DNA of 64,000 nucleotides from Saliterribacillus persicus (lineage in GTDB: Bacteria > Bacillota > Bacilli > Bacillales > Amphibacillaceae): contig NZ_QPJJ01000005.1 in the NCBI RefSeq assembly GCF_003337485.1, positions 22,762-86,761 of the forward strand, written 5' to 3'. The notes under the pieces were generated by a model. That model was not told where the DNA came from and did not search any database. It saw nothing but the letters and a program-made list of their open reading frames with translations. The first letter of the stretch is position 1; each line of letters opens with the position of its first letter. The position numbers and the translations under genes are program-made. Of this stretch, positions 55,101 to 63,675 are shown in pieces.

Positions 55101-56969
55101 ATGGCACAGAAAAATATTGTCATTATTGGTGCTGGTTATGCTGGTGTTCATGCAGCTAAAAAACTAGCAAAGAAATATAAAAAGGATGACTCTGTTTCTA
55201 TTACATTAATAGATCGACATTCTTATCATACGATGATGACAGAATTACATGAAGTAGCTGCACATCGAGTGGAGCCTGATGCGATTCAATTTGATCTACG
55301 AAAACTATTTAATCGCACAAAAGTTAACCTTGTTACAGATAATGTAACAAATGTTAATCATAACAAAAAAGTAGTAATAACGGAACATGGTGAATATGCT
55401 TTTGATTATTTAATTTTAGGTATGGGTGGAGAACCAAATGATTTTGGCACTCCTGGAGTAAAAGAAAATGCCTATACATTATGGTCTTTTGAAGATGCTG
55501 TTCTTCTTCGTGAACATATTGAAAATATGGTTCATAAAGCAGCGCAAGAACATGATGAAAAAATCAGAAAAGCAATGCTAACGTTCACCGTCTGTGGATC
55601 AGGGTTCACTGGAATTGAAATGGCCGGTGAATTAATGGAATGGAAAGGCCGTTTAGCAAAAGATAATAAATTAGATGAAGAAGACATCACACTTTATGTT
55701 ATTGAAGCAGCACCAACTATCTTAAATATGTTAGATAGAAAAGATGCAGATAAAGCTGAGAAATACATGGAAAAGAAAGGTATTAAACTATTAAAGAATT
55801 CTCCAATCGTAGAAGTTAAAGCTGATCGGATTATTCTTAAATCAGGTGAAGAAATTCCAACACATACCCTTATATGGACAGCAGGCGTAAAAGCTAATTC
55901 AGATACAGAGGATTACGGTATGTCTAGTGCAAGAGCTGGACGTTTAAAGGTTAATAAATTTATGGAATCTGAAGACCTAGAAGATGTTTACGTAATTGGG
56001 GACTTAGCTTATTATGAAGAAGAACCAGGAAAACCTACACCTCAAATTGTAGAAGCAGCTGAACAAACTGGTACAACAGCTGCAAAAAGTATTATTGCTT
56101 CTATAAGTGGTGGTGAAAAAGAGGCTTATGAAGGTAAATATCATGGCTTTATGGTTTCGATTGGTGCAAGATATGGAGTTGCTAATCTTAGTGGATTACG
56201 CCTAAGTGGTTGGTTAGCTATATTCATGAAACACATGGTAAACCTTTATTATTTCTTCGGAATTAGAAGTGGCTATTATATGTTCCAATATGTGATGCAC
56301 GAATTTTTCCATACAAAAGATAAAAGAAATATCTTCCGTAACTTCACTACTAGATATGGAAATGTATTGTGGAGTGTTCCATTACGATTATTCGTTGGTG
56401 GTTTTTGGTTAGTAGAAGCTGGTATGAAGATTTGGGGTAAAGATACTTGGACCGAAGCGACCTCTAGTTTTAGCAATCTACCAAAATTATTTGATGGTCT
56501 TGGTGAAGGTTCATGGTTAGTAGGTTCGACTGTAAGAATGCCTTTTGAGTGGTTACAATCAGAAACAAGTGGTGCGAGTGAAGCTGCAGAAGCAACAGAA
56601 TGGGCAACACCTGTTTTAAGTAAAATGCCAGGAATATTTGAATGGTTTATGCAAATAATGTTACCTACGCCTGAAATGGCAGTATTTATGCAAAAATTCA
56701 TGGTATTCGTAGAATTAGGTCTAGGTTTAGCAATCATTGGTGGATTATTTACTTGGTTAGCAAGTATTGCAAGTGCTGGATTCCTTGTAATGTTTACTCT
56801 TTCCGCGATGTTAGGTTGGGATAAATTATGGGCTCTTCCTGCTTCTATCGCGTTAATGAATGGTTCTGGCCGTACATTTGGTTTAGATTACTGGGTTGTT
56901 CCGTTCTTACAACAAAAAGCTGGTAGATTCTGGTACGGTAAAGAAAAAGCAATATATAAAGATAAATAA
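55101..56969 (+). CDS. ndh2: Type II NADH dehydrogenase of the EET system (Ndh2) with DoxX-like C-terminus
   Basis: A 622-aa single-subunit flavin NADH:quinone oxidoreductase. The FAD motif is VIIGAGYAGVHAAKKL and the NADH motif FTVCGSGFTGIEMAGEL; the second FAD stretch is YVIGDLAYYE. Residues about 430-610 add a membrane domain of four DoxX-like spans, absent from ordinary Ndh. This long form is the hallmark of EET Ndh2, which passes electrons from NADH to a separate menaquinone pool. The ORF opens at GTG 55092, but GGGGAG makes ATG 55101 the start. It leads the rightward EET operon. Confidence 0.92.
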   Translation: MAQKNIVIIGAGYAGVHAAKKLAKKYKKDDSVSITLIDRHSYHTMMTELHEVAAHRVEPDAIQFDLRKLFNRTKVNLVTDNVTNVNHNKKVVITEHGEYAFDYLILGMGGEPNDFGTPGVKENAYTLWSFEDAVLLREHIENMVHKAAQEHDEKIRKAMLTFTVCGSGFTGIEMAGELMEWKGRLAKDNKLDEEDITLYVIEAAPTILNMLDRKDADKAEKYMEKKGIKLLKNSPIVEVKADRIILKSGEEIPTHTLIWTAGVKANSDTEDYGMSSARAGRLKVNKFMESEDLEDVYVIGDLAYYEEEPGKPTPQIVEAAEQTGTTAAKSIIASISGGEKEAYEGKYHGFMVSIGARYGVANLSGLRLSGWLAIFMKHMVNLYYFFGIRSGYYMFQYVMHEFFHTKDKRNIFRNFTTRYGNVLWSVPLRLFVGGFWLVEAGMKIWGKDTWTEATSSFSNLPKLFDGLGEGSWLVGSTVRMPFEWLQSETSGASEAAEATEWATPVLSKMPGIFEWFMQIMLPTPEMAVFMQKFMVFVELGLGLAIIGGLFTWLASIASAGFLVMFTLSAMLGWDKLWALPASIALMNGSGRTFGLDYWVVPFLQQKAGRFWYGKEKAIYKDK

Positions 56970-57025
56970 TGTTAAGGGGGGAGTTCCCCCCTTCTATAAA
57001 ACTAGTTAAAGATAGGAGGGAAAGC

Positions 57026-57439
57026 ATGCTTCGACAATTAATAAAAATAATGCGCCGGGGCGATATGATAATCGTAATCCTTTTATTTTTGCTTTCTTTC
57101 TTGCCTTTAGCTATTTTTACCTATGTGCAAGCTTCCGTTTCAGATGACGCTACTAAAATTGCAGTCGTAAAGATGGATAATGAAATAATTGAGACAATCA
57201 CTTTAACTGGCAATAGAGGAACTCAAAGTTTTGAAATAGTAGCTGATGATGGTGATATAAATACAGTTGAAATCATTGATGAAAAAATTCGTATTCGCTC
57301 TGCTACTTGTCCTGACCAAGTATGTATTTTGACAAGTTTTATAGAAAATCCAGGAGAAACAATCGTTTGTATTCCTCACAAAGTGGTAATTGAAATACAA
57401 GCAGAAAATCATCATGAAGAATTATTAATCAGCTCGTAA
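57026..57439 (+). CDS. eetA: EetA, NusG domain II-containing membrane protein
   Basis: A 137-aa protein with one N-terminal membrane span (about 14-32) and an outer NusG-domain-II fold. Two cysteines (C95, C100 in SATCPDQVC) and the IVCIPHKVVIEI stretch, with a third Cys at 115, are conserved in the family. In the Listeria EET locus EetA is a membrane part with uncertain role in electron transfer. The ORF begins at 56969 but AGGAGGG places the start at ATG 57026. It is 56 bases after ndh2. Confidence 0.85.
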   Translation: MLRQLIKIMRRGDMIIVILLFLLSFLPLAIFTYVQASVSDDATKIAVVKMDNEIIETITLTGNRGTQSFEIVADDGDINTVEIIDEKIRIRSATCPDQVCILTSFIENPGETIVCIPHKVVIEIQAENHHEELLISS

Positions 57440-57464
57440 AGACATTAGCGAAAGGATGAGGAAA

Positions 57465-58007
57465 ATGACCAATAATCAACGGCTAGTTTTTATTGCTTTA
57501 CTTGCTTCACAAGCCGTAATTATTAGTTTGCTAGAAAGAGCCATTCCCTTTCCTTTCGCAGTTGCACCAGGAGCAAAGCTAGGATTAGCAAACATGATTA
57601 CGATTATGGCGCTTTATACTCTTAGCACAAAAGATACAATGCACGTTATTGGAATTCGAATTACACTTGCTTCTCTTTTAGGAGGGACAATTTCCACCCT
57701 AATGTACAGCGGTGCAGGTGCCCTGTTAAGTTTTATTGGTATGGTTCTAATGAAAAAAATAGGTGGTAATAAAATTAGCATCATCGGTGTTAGTGTAGTC
57801 GGAGCTGTACTTCACAATGTCGGGCAATTATTAATAGCTAGTATGGTTGCTAATACATGGACAGTAATGTTATACCTACCTGTCTTATCCATGATTGGTA
57901 TTCTATCCGGTATTGCCATTGGTATAGCTGCAAATTATATCCTAACACATGTTAATCGATTAAATTATTATAAAGATTTACAAACATTCCAGGTAGAAAG
58001 GGGTTAA
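57465..58007 (+). CDS. eetB: EetB, Gx transporter family membrane protein
   Basis: A 180-aa polytopic protein of the Gx transporter family, once annotated as heptaprenyl diphosphate synthase component I (HepS/Trans_IPPS I); the GAKLGLANMITI motif is diagnostic. It is usually next to EetA and DmkB. About five spans. The role in EET is unclear; transport of a substrate for the quinone or flavin path is a guess. ATG 57465 is preferred to 57456, as AGGA sits 8 bases before it. Four bases separate it from dmkB. Confidence 0.85.
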   Translation: MTNNQRLVFIALLASQAVIISLLERAIPFPFAVAPGAKLGLANMITIMALYTLSTKDTMHVIGIRITLASLLGGTISTLMYSGAGALLSFIGMVLMKKIGGNKISIIGVSVVGAVLHNVGQLLIASMVANTWTVMLYLPVLSMIGILSGIAIGIAANYILTHVNRLNYYKDLQTFQVERG

Positions 58008-58011
58008 ATTC

Positions 58012-58986
58012 ATGCATAAACTCTGGGAACCCTATCCATTATTAAAAAATGATTTAAAACTTGTAGAAGAATTGATAAATAAAAGTATTCGTGTGAAAAA
58101 TAAAAAAGTTGAAGCAACAATTAAGCGAGTTACACAAGCAGGAGGCAAAAAATTAAGACCGGCATTCGCTCTCCTTTGTGCAAACATTGGTCCAAAACAA
58201 GATGATCAGAATAAAATCGCAATTGGCGCTGCATTAGAAACTTTACACATGGCTACACTTGTACATGATGATGTAATTGATGAAGCTGAAGAAAGACATG
58301 GTGTTGTAGCTATGCACGCAACAAATGATAATAAGTATGCCATTTATGCAGGTGATTATCTATTTTGTGTCTGCTTCACTATTTTATCTCAACATTCTGC
58401 TACACTTGGCCAATTAGAATTTAATGCAAAAAGTATGGAAAGAATTTTAACAGGAGAATTAGATCAATTAGAGGCACGTTTTACACCTCCTCTTTCTGTA
58501 AAAAGCTACTTATCAAGAGTTTCTGGAAAAACAGCACAATTATTTGCTGTTAGTTGTTACTCTGGGGCACTTGTTAGCGAGGCAACTAGAAGACAGCAAA
58601 TGATCGCGTGGAATTTTGGTCATTATATCGGCATGGCATTTCAAATTATGGATGATATATTAGATTATACTGGAAAGGAACAAATTGTTGGTAAACCTGT
58701 ATTAGCAGATGTAAGACAAGGTATTTACACGTTACCTCTAATTTACGCAAGAAGAGAAAATCCTGAAGTATTCGATAATATCCTAACTAAAAAAGAAGCA
58801 TTAACCGAAAATGATATACAATATTTAACCGAACTTATTGAAAAATATAATGGAGTCGAAAAAGCGAGAGAACTTGCAAAACGATATACCAAAAAAGCAA
58901 CTGATCATTTAAATAAGCTTCCACAAGGGGAATATCGCGAGATTTTAAACGACATAACCACAAAATTACTAAAAAGAACTTTATAA
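58012..58986 (+). CDS. dmkB: Polyprenyl diphosphate synthase (DmkB)
   Basis: A 324-aa trans-isoprenyl diphosphate synthase, HepT/heptaprenyl-type. Asp-rich motifs are HDDVIDEAEERHG (D86-D90) and FQIMDDILDYTG (about 213-221). It makes the isoprenoid chain that DmkA attaches to dihydroxynaphthoate in the EET quinone path. ATG 58012 follows GGGGTTAAATTC. A hairpin at 59020 ends the operon. Chain length cannot be read from the sequence with confidence. Confidence 0.9.
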   Translation: MHKLWEPYPLLKNDLKLVEELINKSIRVKNKKVEATIKRVTQAGGKKLRPAFALLCANIGPKQDDQNKIAIGAALETLHMATLVHDDVIDEAEERHGVVAMHATNDNKYAIYAGDYLFCVCFTILSQHSATLGQLEFNAKSMERILTGELDQLEARFTPPLSVKSYLSRVSGKTAQLFAVSCYSGALVSEATRRQQMIAWNFGHYIGMAFQIMDDILDYTGKEQIVGKPVLADVRQGIYTLPLIYARRENPEVFDNILTKKEALTENDIQYLTELIEKYNGVEKARELAKRYTKKATDHLNKLPQGEYREILNDITTKLLKRTL

Positions 58987-59019
58987 TTTTTATACCTTTT
59001 TTATAATTGTAACTCTTAC

Positions 59020-59056
59020 GAAAATGAATTCTAGCCTATTGCTAGAATTCATTTTT
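59020..59056 (+). terminator. Terminator of the ndh2-eetAB-dmkB operon
   Basis: AAATGAATTCTAGC / GCTAGAATTCATTT with a five-base loop and T run. Confidence 0.85.
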
Positions 59057-59107
59057 ATGTTGAAAGGATATGCAAGCATAGAATTTACAAGGGTGTAATC
59101 AAATAAG

Positions 59108-59135
59108 TTGCATCTATATTAAAAGCGATTACAAT
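59108..59135 (+). promoter_or_regulatory. SigA-type promoter of the MFS transporter gene
   Basis: TTGCAT (59108-59113), 16-base spacer, TACAAT (59130-59135). Confidence 0.6.
59120..59133 (-). promoter_or_regulatory. cre-like site (CcpA)
   Basis: On the minus strand TGTAATCGCTTTTA matches TGNAANCGNWNNCA with one mismatch. It lies between the -35 and -10 of the MFS gene promoter, where CcpA would repress. Moderate evidence because the cre consensus is loose. Confidence 0.45.
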
Positions 59136-59172
59136 TATATTTAATTATTGTAAGAAGGATGGCTCAGACTTT

Positions 59173-60405
59173 ATGAAAATTACAGCTAAAACAAACTATT
59201 ATTTACTGCTTTTCGTCATTTTTGGAGGGTTCTTGATCTTTGGGGTTTCTGAAAACATAAAAGGCCCTGCTCTTCCTGAAATTCAGAATGATTTTACACT
59301 TAGTGAAGGGAAACTAGCTATTCTATTAGCAATCAATGCATTCGGTTTCTTGCTCGCTTGTCTTTATACATCATGGCTAATTAACAAGATTGGTGTGAAA
59401 ATTACAAGTGTAGTTACACTAAGTTTAATGGCACTATCTGGTGTGTTTATCTACCTCTCAACTAATTTTGCAACATTAACTGTTGCTTATTTTCTTTTAT
59501 ACATAGGAAATGGAATGCTTGAAATCGGACTTGCAATTATTGCTGCAAGGCTTTTCACCAAAAACACTGGTACAATGTTAAATCTATCTCATTTCTTTTA
59601 TGGTTTAGGATCAACTGTTGCGCCCATTGTCGCCGCTTCTATGATGGGCTGGACGATACAAACAGAAACACTAGGTTGGAATGGTATGTATTTAATCATG
59701 TTATCACTTTCTCTCTTACCTATTATCCCAGTGCTTCTAAGTAAGTTTCCTAAAGATACAGCAGAAGAAGAAAACCGCACTTCTATTAAAAGTTTAACGA
59801 GAGATCCGATAGCTTGGTTAATAGTCTTTGCCTTAACTATGGGCGTCACTGCAGAACTTGGTATGGCTGCTTGGCTAGTCAATTATCTAGTGAAAGTGGA
59901 TAGCATGACCCTTGGAGATGCTTCAGGTATGTTATCACTATTTTTCTTATTCTTTATGCTTGCAAGACTACTGTTAGGTCCAATAACAGACAAATTTGGC
60001 TACACTATATCGATAATTGTTTTCTCTATATTCGCTTTTGTGTGTGCTACTATTCCCATTTTCACTGGTGGTGCTTACACATTCTTATTTGCTTTAGCCG
60101 GACTCGGGATCGGACCAATTTATCCCACCATGATGGCTCTATTAGCAAAAAATTATACGAATGGTACAGATACAGCAATCACTTTCACAGTTTCATTAAT
60201 AGGAATTGGTACTGTAATCACTAATTTATTGATCGGTTATGTTATTGAATTGGTATCTGGATTTTCACTTGGTGATAATGCTACAATTAACAACCAAATT
60301 GGTTTGCAAGCCGGGTATTTGTTTATTGCGATTACCGCTCTTTTATGCGCATTAGCCTGTGTTGTAATGCTATTTATAATGAAAAAAGAACAGCGAGTTT
60401 TATAG
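59173..60405 (+). CDS. MFS transporter (FucP/GlcP-like)
   Basis: A 410-aa membrane protein of the major facilitator superfamily, 12 predicted spans. Motifs such as SENIKGPALPEIQNDF, LLACLYTSWLINKIG and LARLLLGPITDKFG (loop 2-3 and 8-9 type) are present, and the HFFYGLGSTVAPIVAA segment recalls the FucP/YfkF-like sugar group. The substrate is unknown; the cre-like promoter site hints at a carbon source. ATG 59173 follows AAGAAGGATGG. It is separate from the EET operon, which ends at a terminator 117 bases upstream. Confidence 0.8.
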   Translation: MKITAKTNYYLLLFVIFGGFLIFGVSENIKGPALPEIQNDFTLSEGKLAILLAINAFGFLLACLYTSWLINKIGVKITSVVTLSLMALSGVFIYLSTNFATLTVAYFLLYIGNGMLEIGLAIIAARLFTKNTGTMLNLSHFFYGLGSTVAPIVAASMMGWTIQTETLGWNGMYLIMLSLSLLPIIPVLLSKFPKDTAEEENRTSIKSLTRDPIAWLIVFALTMGVTAELGMAAWLVNYLVKVDSMTLGDASGMLSLFFLFFMLARLLLGPITDKFGYTISIIVFSIFAFVCATIPIFTGGAYTFLFALAGLGIGPIYPTMMALLAKNYTNGTDTAITFTVSLIGIGTVITNLLIGYVIELVSGFSLGDNATINNQIGLQAGYLFIAITALLCALACVVMLFIMKKEQRVL

Positions 60406-60428
60406 CTATAAACGCTGCCTCTTTTCCA

Positions 60429-60465
60429 AAAACAAATCCTTGATCACTATAAGGATTTGTTTTTT
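60429..60465. terminator. Bidirectional terminator
   Basis: AACAAATCCTT / AAGGATTTGTT arms with a nine-base loop and a T run; ends the MFS gene and the convergent VOC gene. Confidence 0.85.
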
Positions 60466-60467
60466 AT

Positions 60468-60917
60468 TTAGTTAGCTGAAGTATCTTCTATTATTAACAT
60501 ATCATTTTTATCAAATTTCCACATTTCACCGTAAGCAACTTCCCAGTAGTATCCATTTGGATCCTTAAAATAACCGCTGTAACCACCCCAGAAGACCTTT
60601 TGGGCAGGTTTGACAATTTCTGCTCCAGCAGCTTTTGCTTGGTTCATTACCCTGTCGACCTCCTCTAAAGATTTAGCATTATATGCTAAGGTAAACCCAG
60701 GAAAACCAGCTTCCTTCGATTCTTCCAATGGTTTACCAATGTCTTTCTCTAACTCTTTAAGAGGAAATAGAGCAAGCTTTGTACCATTGTTATCGAAAAA
60801 CACTACAGCAGGATTATTTTCTTCTTCATATGTTCTAAAACCTAAACTGTCTCGATAAAAAGTGAGTGATGTCTTCATGTCTTTTACACCTAAGGTAATT
60901 AAATTTATTCTATTCAT
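60468..60917 (-). CDS. VOC/glyoxalase superfamily protein
   Basis: A 149-aa protein of the vicinal oxygen chelate superfamily with two beta-alpha-beta-beta-beta halves (MNRINLITLGVKDMKTSLTF; FKDPNGYYWEVAY). The DPNG-x-x-WE motif is typical. Members include glyoxalases, dioxygenases and resistance proteins; which one is unknown. ATG 60917 follows AAAGGAGG. It stands alone. Confidence 0.82.
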   Translation of the reverse strand: MNRINLITLGVKDMKTSLTFYRDSLGFRTYEEENNPAVVFFDNNGTKLALFPLKELEKDIGKPLEESKEAGFPGFTLAYNAKSLEEVDRVMNQAKAAGAEIVKPAQKVFWGGYSGYFKDPNGYYWEVAYGEMWKFDKNDMLIIEDTSAN

Positions 60918-61034
60918 TTAAATGCCTCCTTTTTTTACTATATCTATCTATTTCGCTACTACTTTTTTAAATCCCTTTATTTATACCAATGGGTTTTGTT
61001 TCTCAGTTTAAACAAAAAACATTCATTAATAACA

Positions 61035-61068
61035 GAAAAAAAGAGTGGAAAATAAATTTCCACTCTAA
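61035..61068 (-). terminator. Terminator of the 570-aa gene
   Basis: AGAGTGGAAA / TTTCCACTCT with a five-base loop, followed by a T7 run on the minus strand. Confidence 0.8.
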
Positions 61069-61071
61069 AAC

Positions 61072-62784
61072 TTAGTTTGTAATTCCCTCTATACTTATAC
61101 TTTCTACAGTAGCCGTACCATTTTCTAATAGCTGCACTTGAGCCTGAATTTCGTCACCTGACTGTAAGAAAATAGCATAAGGTGCTTTACTAGCATTCAC
61201 CACATAAATAGTAGAATCTTCTTCTAATAAATATTGCACTATTTGACCTTCATCAGTTGAAGTTACTAATACTCTTTGAATCGTACCTGATGCTTCTGTT
61301 GTTTGGGTATATCCAGTAGCAGAAATGTTACCCGGATTTTGAAGTAAAGCCATTCGATAGGCATCAAGTGTTTCATTGGCAGTATCACCAAATACGACAA
61401 AGTCAGAGTCATTCGCTTTAATATAAGCGTAATGCTTGAATAATCCATTAGGATCCAATACATTAACTACCCAAGTAGGATGGCCATCTATATTATAAAG
61501 TACGGGCATATAGCCTTCCCAATTCTTCTCTGGGAATTCTTTATTAACAATTTGATTTGCACCTTCACTATCCATGATTGCATTATTTATTTCACCATTA
61601 TAATATGTTAACTCTCCAGTTCGGCTATTTATAAGTGTATACCCTAATGCAGAGTCAATATTTTCCTTTGGTGAAGTCATATCTGTAAAATAATACATTT
61701 CTCCAGATTCATCAAAAATCGGAGTAACACCAGACTCAGAACCTGATTCATTCGGAATTTTAACATCTCGCTTGCCAAAAACAGAGTTTAACCAACCATT
61801 AATGTATTTACCAAAGTAGTTATTTTCTGTAGTAGCCATTTCAGAGCTAATGGATCCTTCGATAAAATCTGGAGCTTCTTCCACATTATACATGGTCATG
61901 TCACTAGCTTCTGGATCAATAACCACTACTTTTAAATCACTTAGATCTGGCTTGTTTGTAACATGTAATGGACGGTAAACAGTTTGCACATACCAAGGCT
62001 TACCGTCCTCATCCACCTCAATTTGAGCATCTCCGCTTTGAATATAATGAGGATACTGATCATAAATCACACGTTTTATATTTTTATTAAAGTAACTAGA
62101 ATTTGTGTACAACATTTCGCTCTCATTAAAATTTGGTTGAGCATTCGTATTCGTAGCAGAAATAGTAAAGTATCCTGCTGTTGTATCTCCTCTTAAATAT
62201 TTCCAAAAATCTGCAAATTCAACAGGAGCTACAAAAACGATGTCGTCTCCAATTTTTTGCACTTGCAGTTTTCCTGAGTCGTAAAACTGTGTATTTGGAA
62301 CAACGCTCATTGCTTTTTGAATTTTATTTCGAGCAAACTCAGGCGAAACTGTAATAGGTGTTTCATCCTTTGTTAATGGTTCAGCAACTTCCATTTCTTG
62401 TTTTTTAATACTGTTATATGATTCATCTAGTGTTGCTACTCCTATAATTAAAAATACTGGCACAGCTAGAACTGTTAAACTTAGTATCAATACCACTGGC
62501 CTTGTCACACGTGTTTCTACCTTCTTGCCACCATTTAAACTTAAAAATAATAATGATATAAAGATAAAGGCATGTATAACATTAGCAAGTATCATATTTG
62601 GAACTGTAATAGCAGGCATTATCAGATAAATCAATAAGCCGCTTAACACAAAACCAATAACTAAAATAATACTACCTAATCTCATCGCTCTATTCTTTCC
62701 TTTTTTTGTTATAAGTACAATTACTACAAAACACAGTAAATATAATATTGATGTAATAGCAGTTGTAATTAAACTTCCTATCAT
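61072..62784 (-). CDS. Large membrane-anchored outer-domain protein, unknown
   Basis: A 570-aa protein with about four N-terminal spans (residues 5-25, 35-55, 66-82, 95-117) and a long outer part of about 440 residues. The latter has repeating segments that look PepSY-like (GYTLINSRTGELTYYNG; PHYIQSGDAQIEVDEDG) and no catalytic motif that I can name. ATG 62784 follows a GGGGG-rich ribosome site. It lies downstream of the tandem lipoproteins on the same strand, with a hairpin between, so it is probably separately terminated. I do not recognise the family. Confidence 0.65.
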   Translation of the reverse strand: MIGSLITTAITSILYLLCFVVIVLITKKGKNRAMRLGSIILVIGFVLSGLLIYLIMPAITVPNMILANVIHAFIFISLLFLSLNGGKKVETRVTRPVVLILSLTVLAVPVFLIIGVATLDESYNSIKKQEMEVAEPLTKDETPITVSPEFARNKIQKAMSVVPNTQFYDSGKLQVQKIGDDIVFVAPVEFADFWKYLRGDTTAGYFTISATNTNAQPNFNESEMLYTNSSYFNKNIKRVIYDQYPHYIQSGDAQIEVDEDGKPWYVQTVYRPLHVTNKPDLSDLKVVVIDPEASDMTMYNVEEAPDFIEGSISSEMATTENNYFGKYINGWLNSVFGKRDVKIPNESGSESGVTPIFDESGEMYYFTDMTSPKENIDSALGYTLINSRTGELTYYNGEINNAIMDSEGANQIVNKEFPEKNWEGYMPVLYNIDGHPTWVVNVLDPNGLFKHYAYIKANDSDFVVFGDTANETLDAYRMALLQNPGNISATGYTQTTEASGTIQRVLVTSTDEGQIVQYLLEEDSTIYVVNASKAPYAIFLQSGDEIQAQVQLLENGTATVESISIEGITN

Positions 62785-62862
62785 GAAAAAAAACCCCCTT
62801 CTACTATTGTTATACGATTATCATTGAGAGAAGTTTCAATTTATTTTTGTGAACAAACAAAA

Positions 62863-62886
62863 CCCAGTGAACTGAAATTCACTGGG
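62863..62886 (-). terminator. Hairpin after the first lipoprotein gene
   Basis: CCCAGTGAA / TTCACTGGG, six-base loop, short T run leftward. A near-copy occurs at 63639. Confidence 0.65.
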
Positions 62887-62903
62887 CCAAATATTATTTG
62901 ATT

Positions 62904-63473
62904 TTATTCTTCTGTCGCTACTTCACCAGTTACTTCACCATCAACAGTTGCATTTGTTTCTGCATCTGCATTAGCGAAAGTTAAATTTCCATCAATGGTA
63001 GCTGTTTCGTGTAAAGTAAAACCATTCGCCTCTACAACTACATCACCTTTTACTGTTCCACCTTGAATTAACGTATTTTCACTTTGAATAGTTAATGTTG
63101 GTACTTCAACAGTAAAACTTGCCGTAATATTACGATCATCATCTTGCTCATAAAGTGCAATTTTACGGTAAATATCCGCTTCAGGATCGTCTTGATTATG
63201 GAATTGACCTGCCACTACTAAGTCTTCTTCTACCGTAACATCATTTAAAGTTGCTATAATCCATGTACCATCTTCACCAACAGCCGCACTAAATTCTTCA
63301 CCAGTAGTAACAATGGATGCTGTACTTACTGCATCCGTTTCTTCTTCTGTTTCAGTTTCTTCTGCTTCAGATGCATTGTTATCTGTTTGCTCTTCTGATT
63401 CTTCTTCATCAGATCCACAAGCCACCAATAATCCGATGACTAAAAATCCAATTAAAAATAGTTTAAGTTTCAA
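62904..63473 (-). CDS. Beta-repeat lipoprotein, copy 1
   Basis: A 189-aa lipoprotein. The signal ends in LLVAC (Cys 19), then a very acidic linker (about 20-50, Glu/Thr-rich) and a compact outer domain of about 130 residues. The C-terminal half has short repeating turns (IQGGTVKGDVVVEANGFTL, ATIDGNLTFANADAE) reminiscent of beta-solenoid or bactofilin-like proteins. No enzyme motif. Start TTG 63473 with GGGGGAGTTTTCA. A close paralogue is encoded next to it. Confidence 0.75.
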   Translation of the reverse strand: MKLKLFLIGFLVIGLLVACGSDEEESEEQTDNNASEAEETETEEETDAVSTASIVTTGEEFSAAVGEDGTWIIATLNDVTVEEDLVVAGQFHNQDDPEADIYRKIALYEQDDDRNITASFTVEVPTLTIQSENTLIQGGTVKGDVVVEANGFTLHETATIDGNLTFANADAETNATVDGEVTGEVATEE

Positions 63474-63638
63474 TGAAAACTCCCCCTATACCTAGTATTT
63501 ATATTTTGTGTTTTCTAACACACTTTCTATTTTAACATATAATAATACCCATTTTTAATTTAAACCTTCCATTATAAGAACTATCTTCTATATATTGGTA
63601 TCATTTGGTCATTAATAATATTTTTGTATGCAAACAAA

Positions 63639-63664
63639 GTCCAGTGAACCGAAATTCACTGGAC
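63639..63664 (-). terminator. Hairpin after the second lipoprotein gene
   Basis: GTCCAGTGAA / TTCACTGGAC, six-base loop. Nearly the same as the hairpin at 62863, so the duplication includes the terminator. Confidence 0.65.
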
Positions 63665-63675
63665 CGTTGATTTTA

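Noticed and set aside
62805..62830. Half of a Fur-box-like ATTATCATT upstream of the 570-aa gene
   Set aside because: Only one half matches; no second half at the right spacing.
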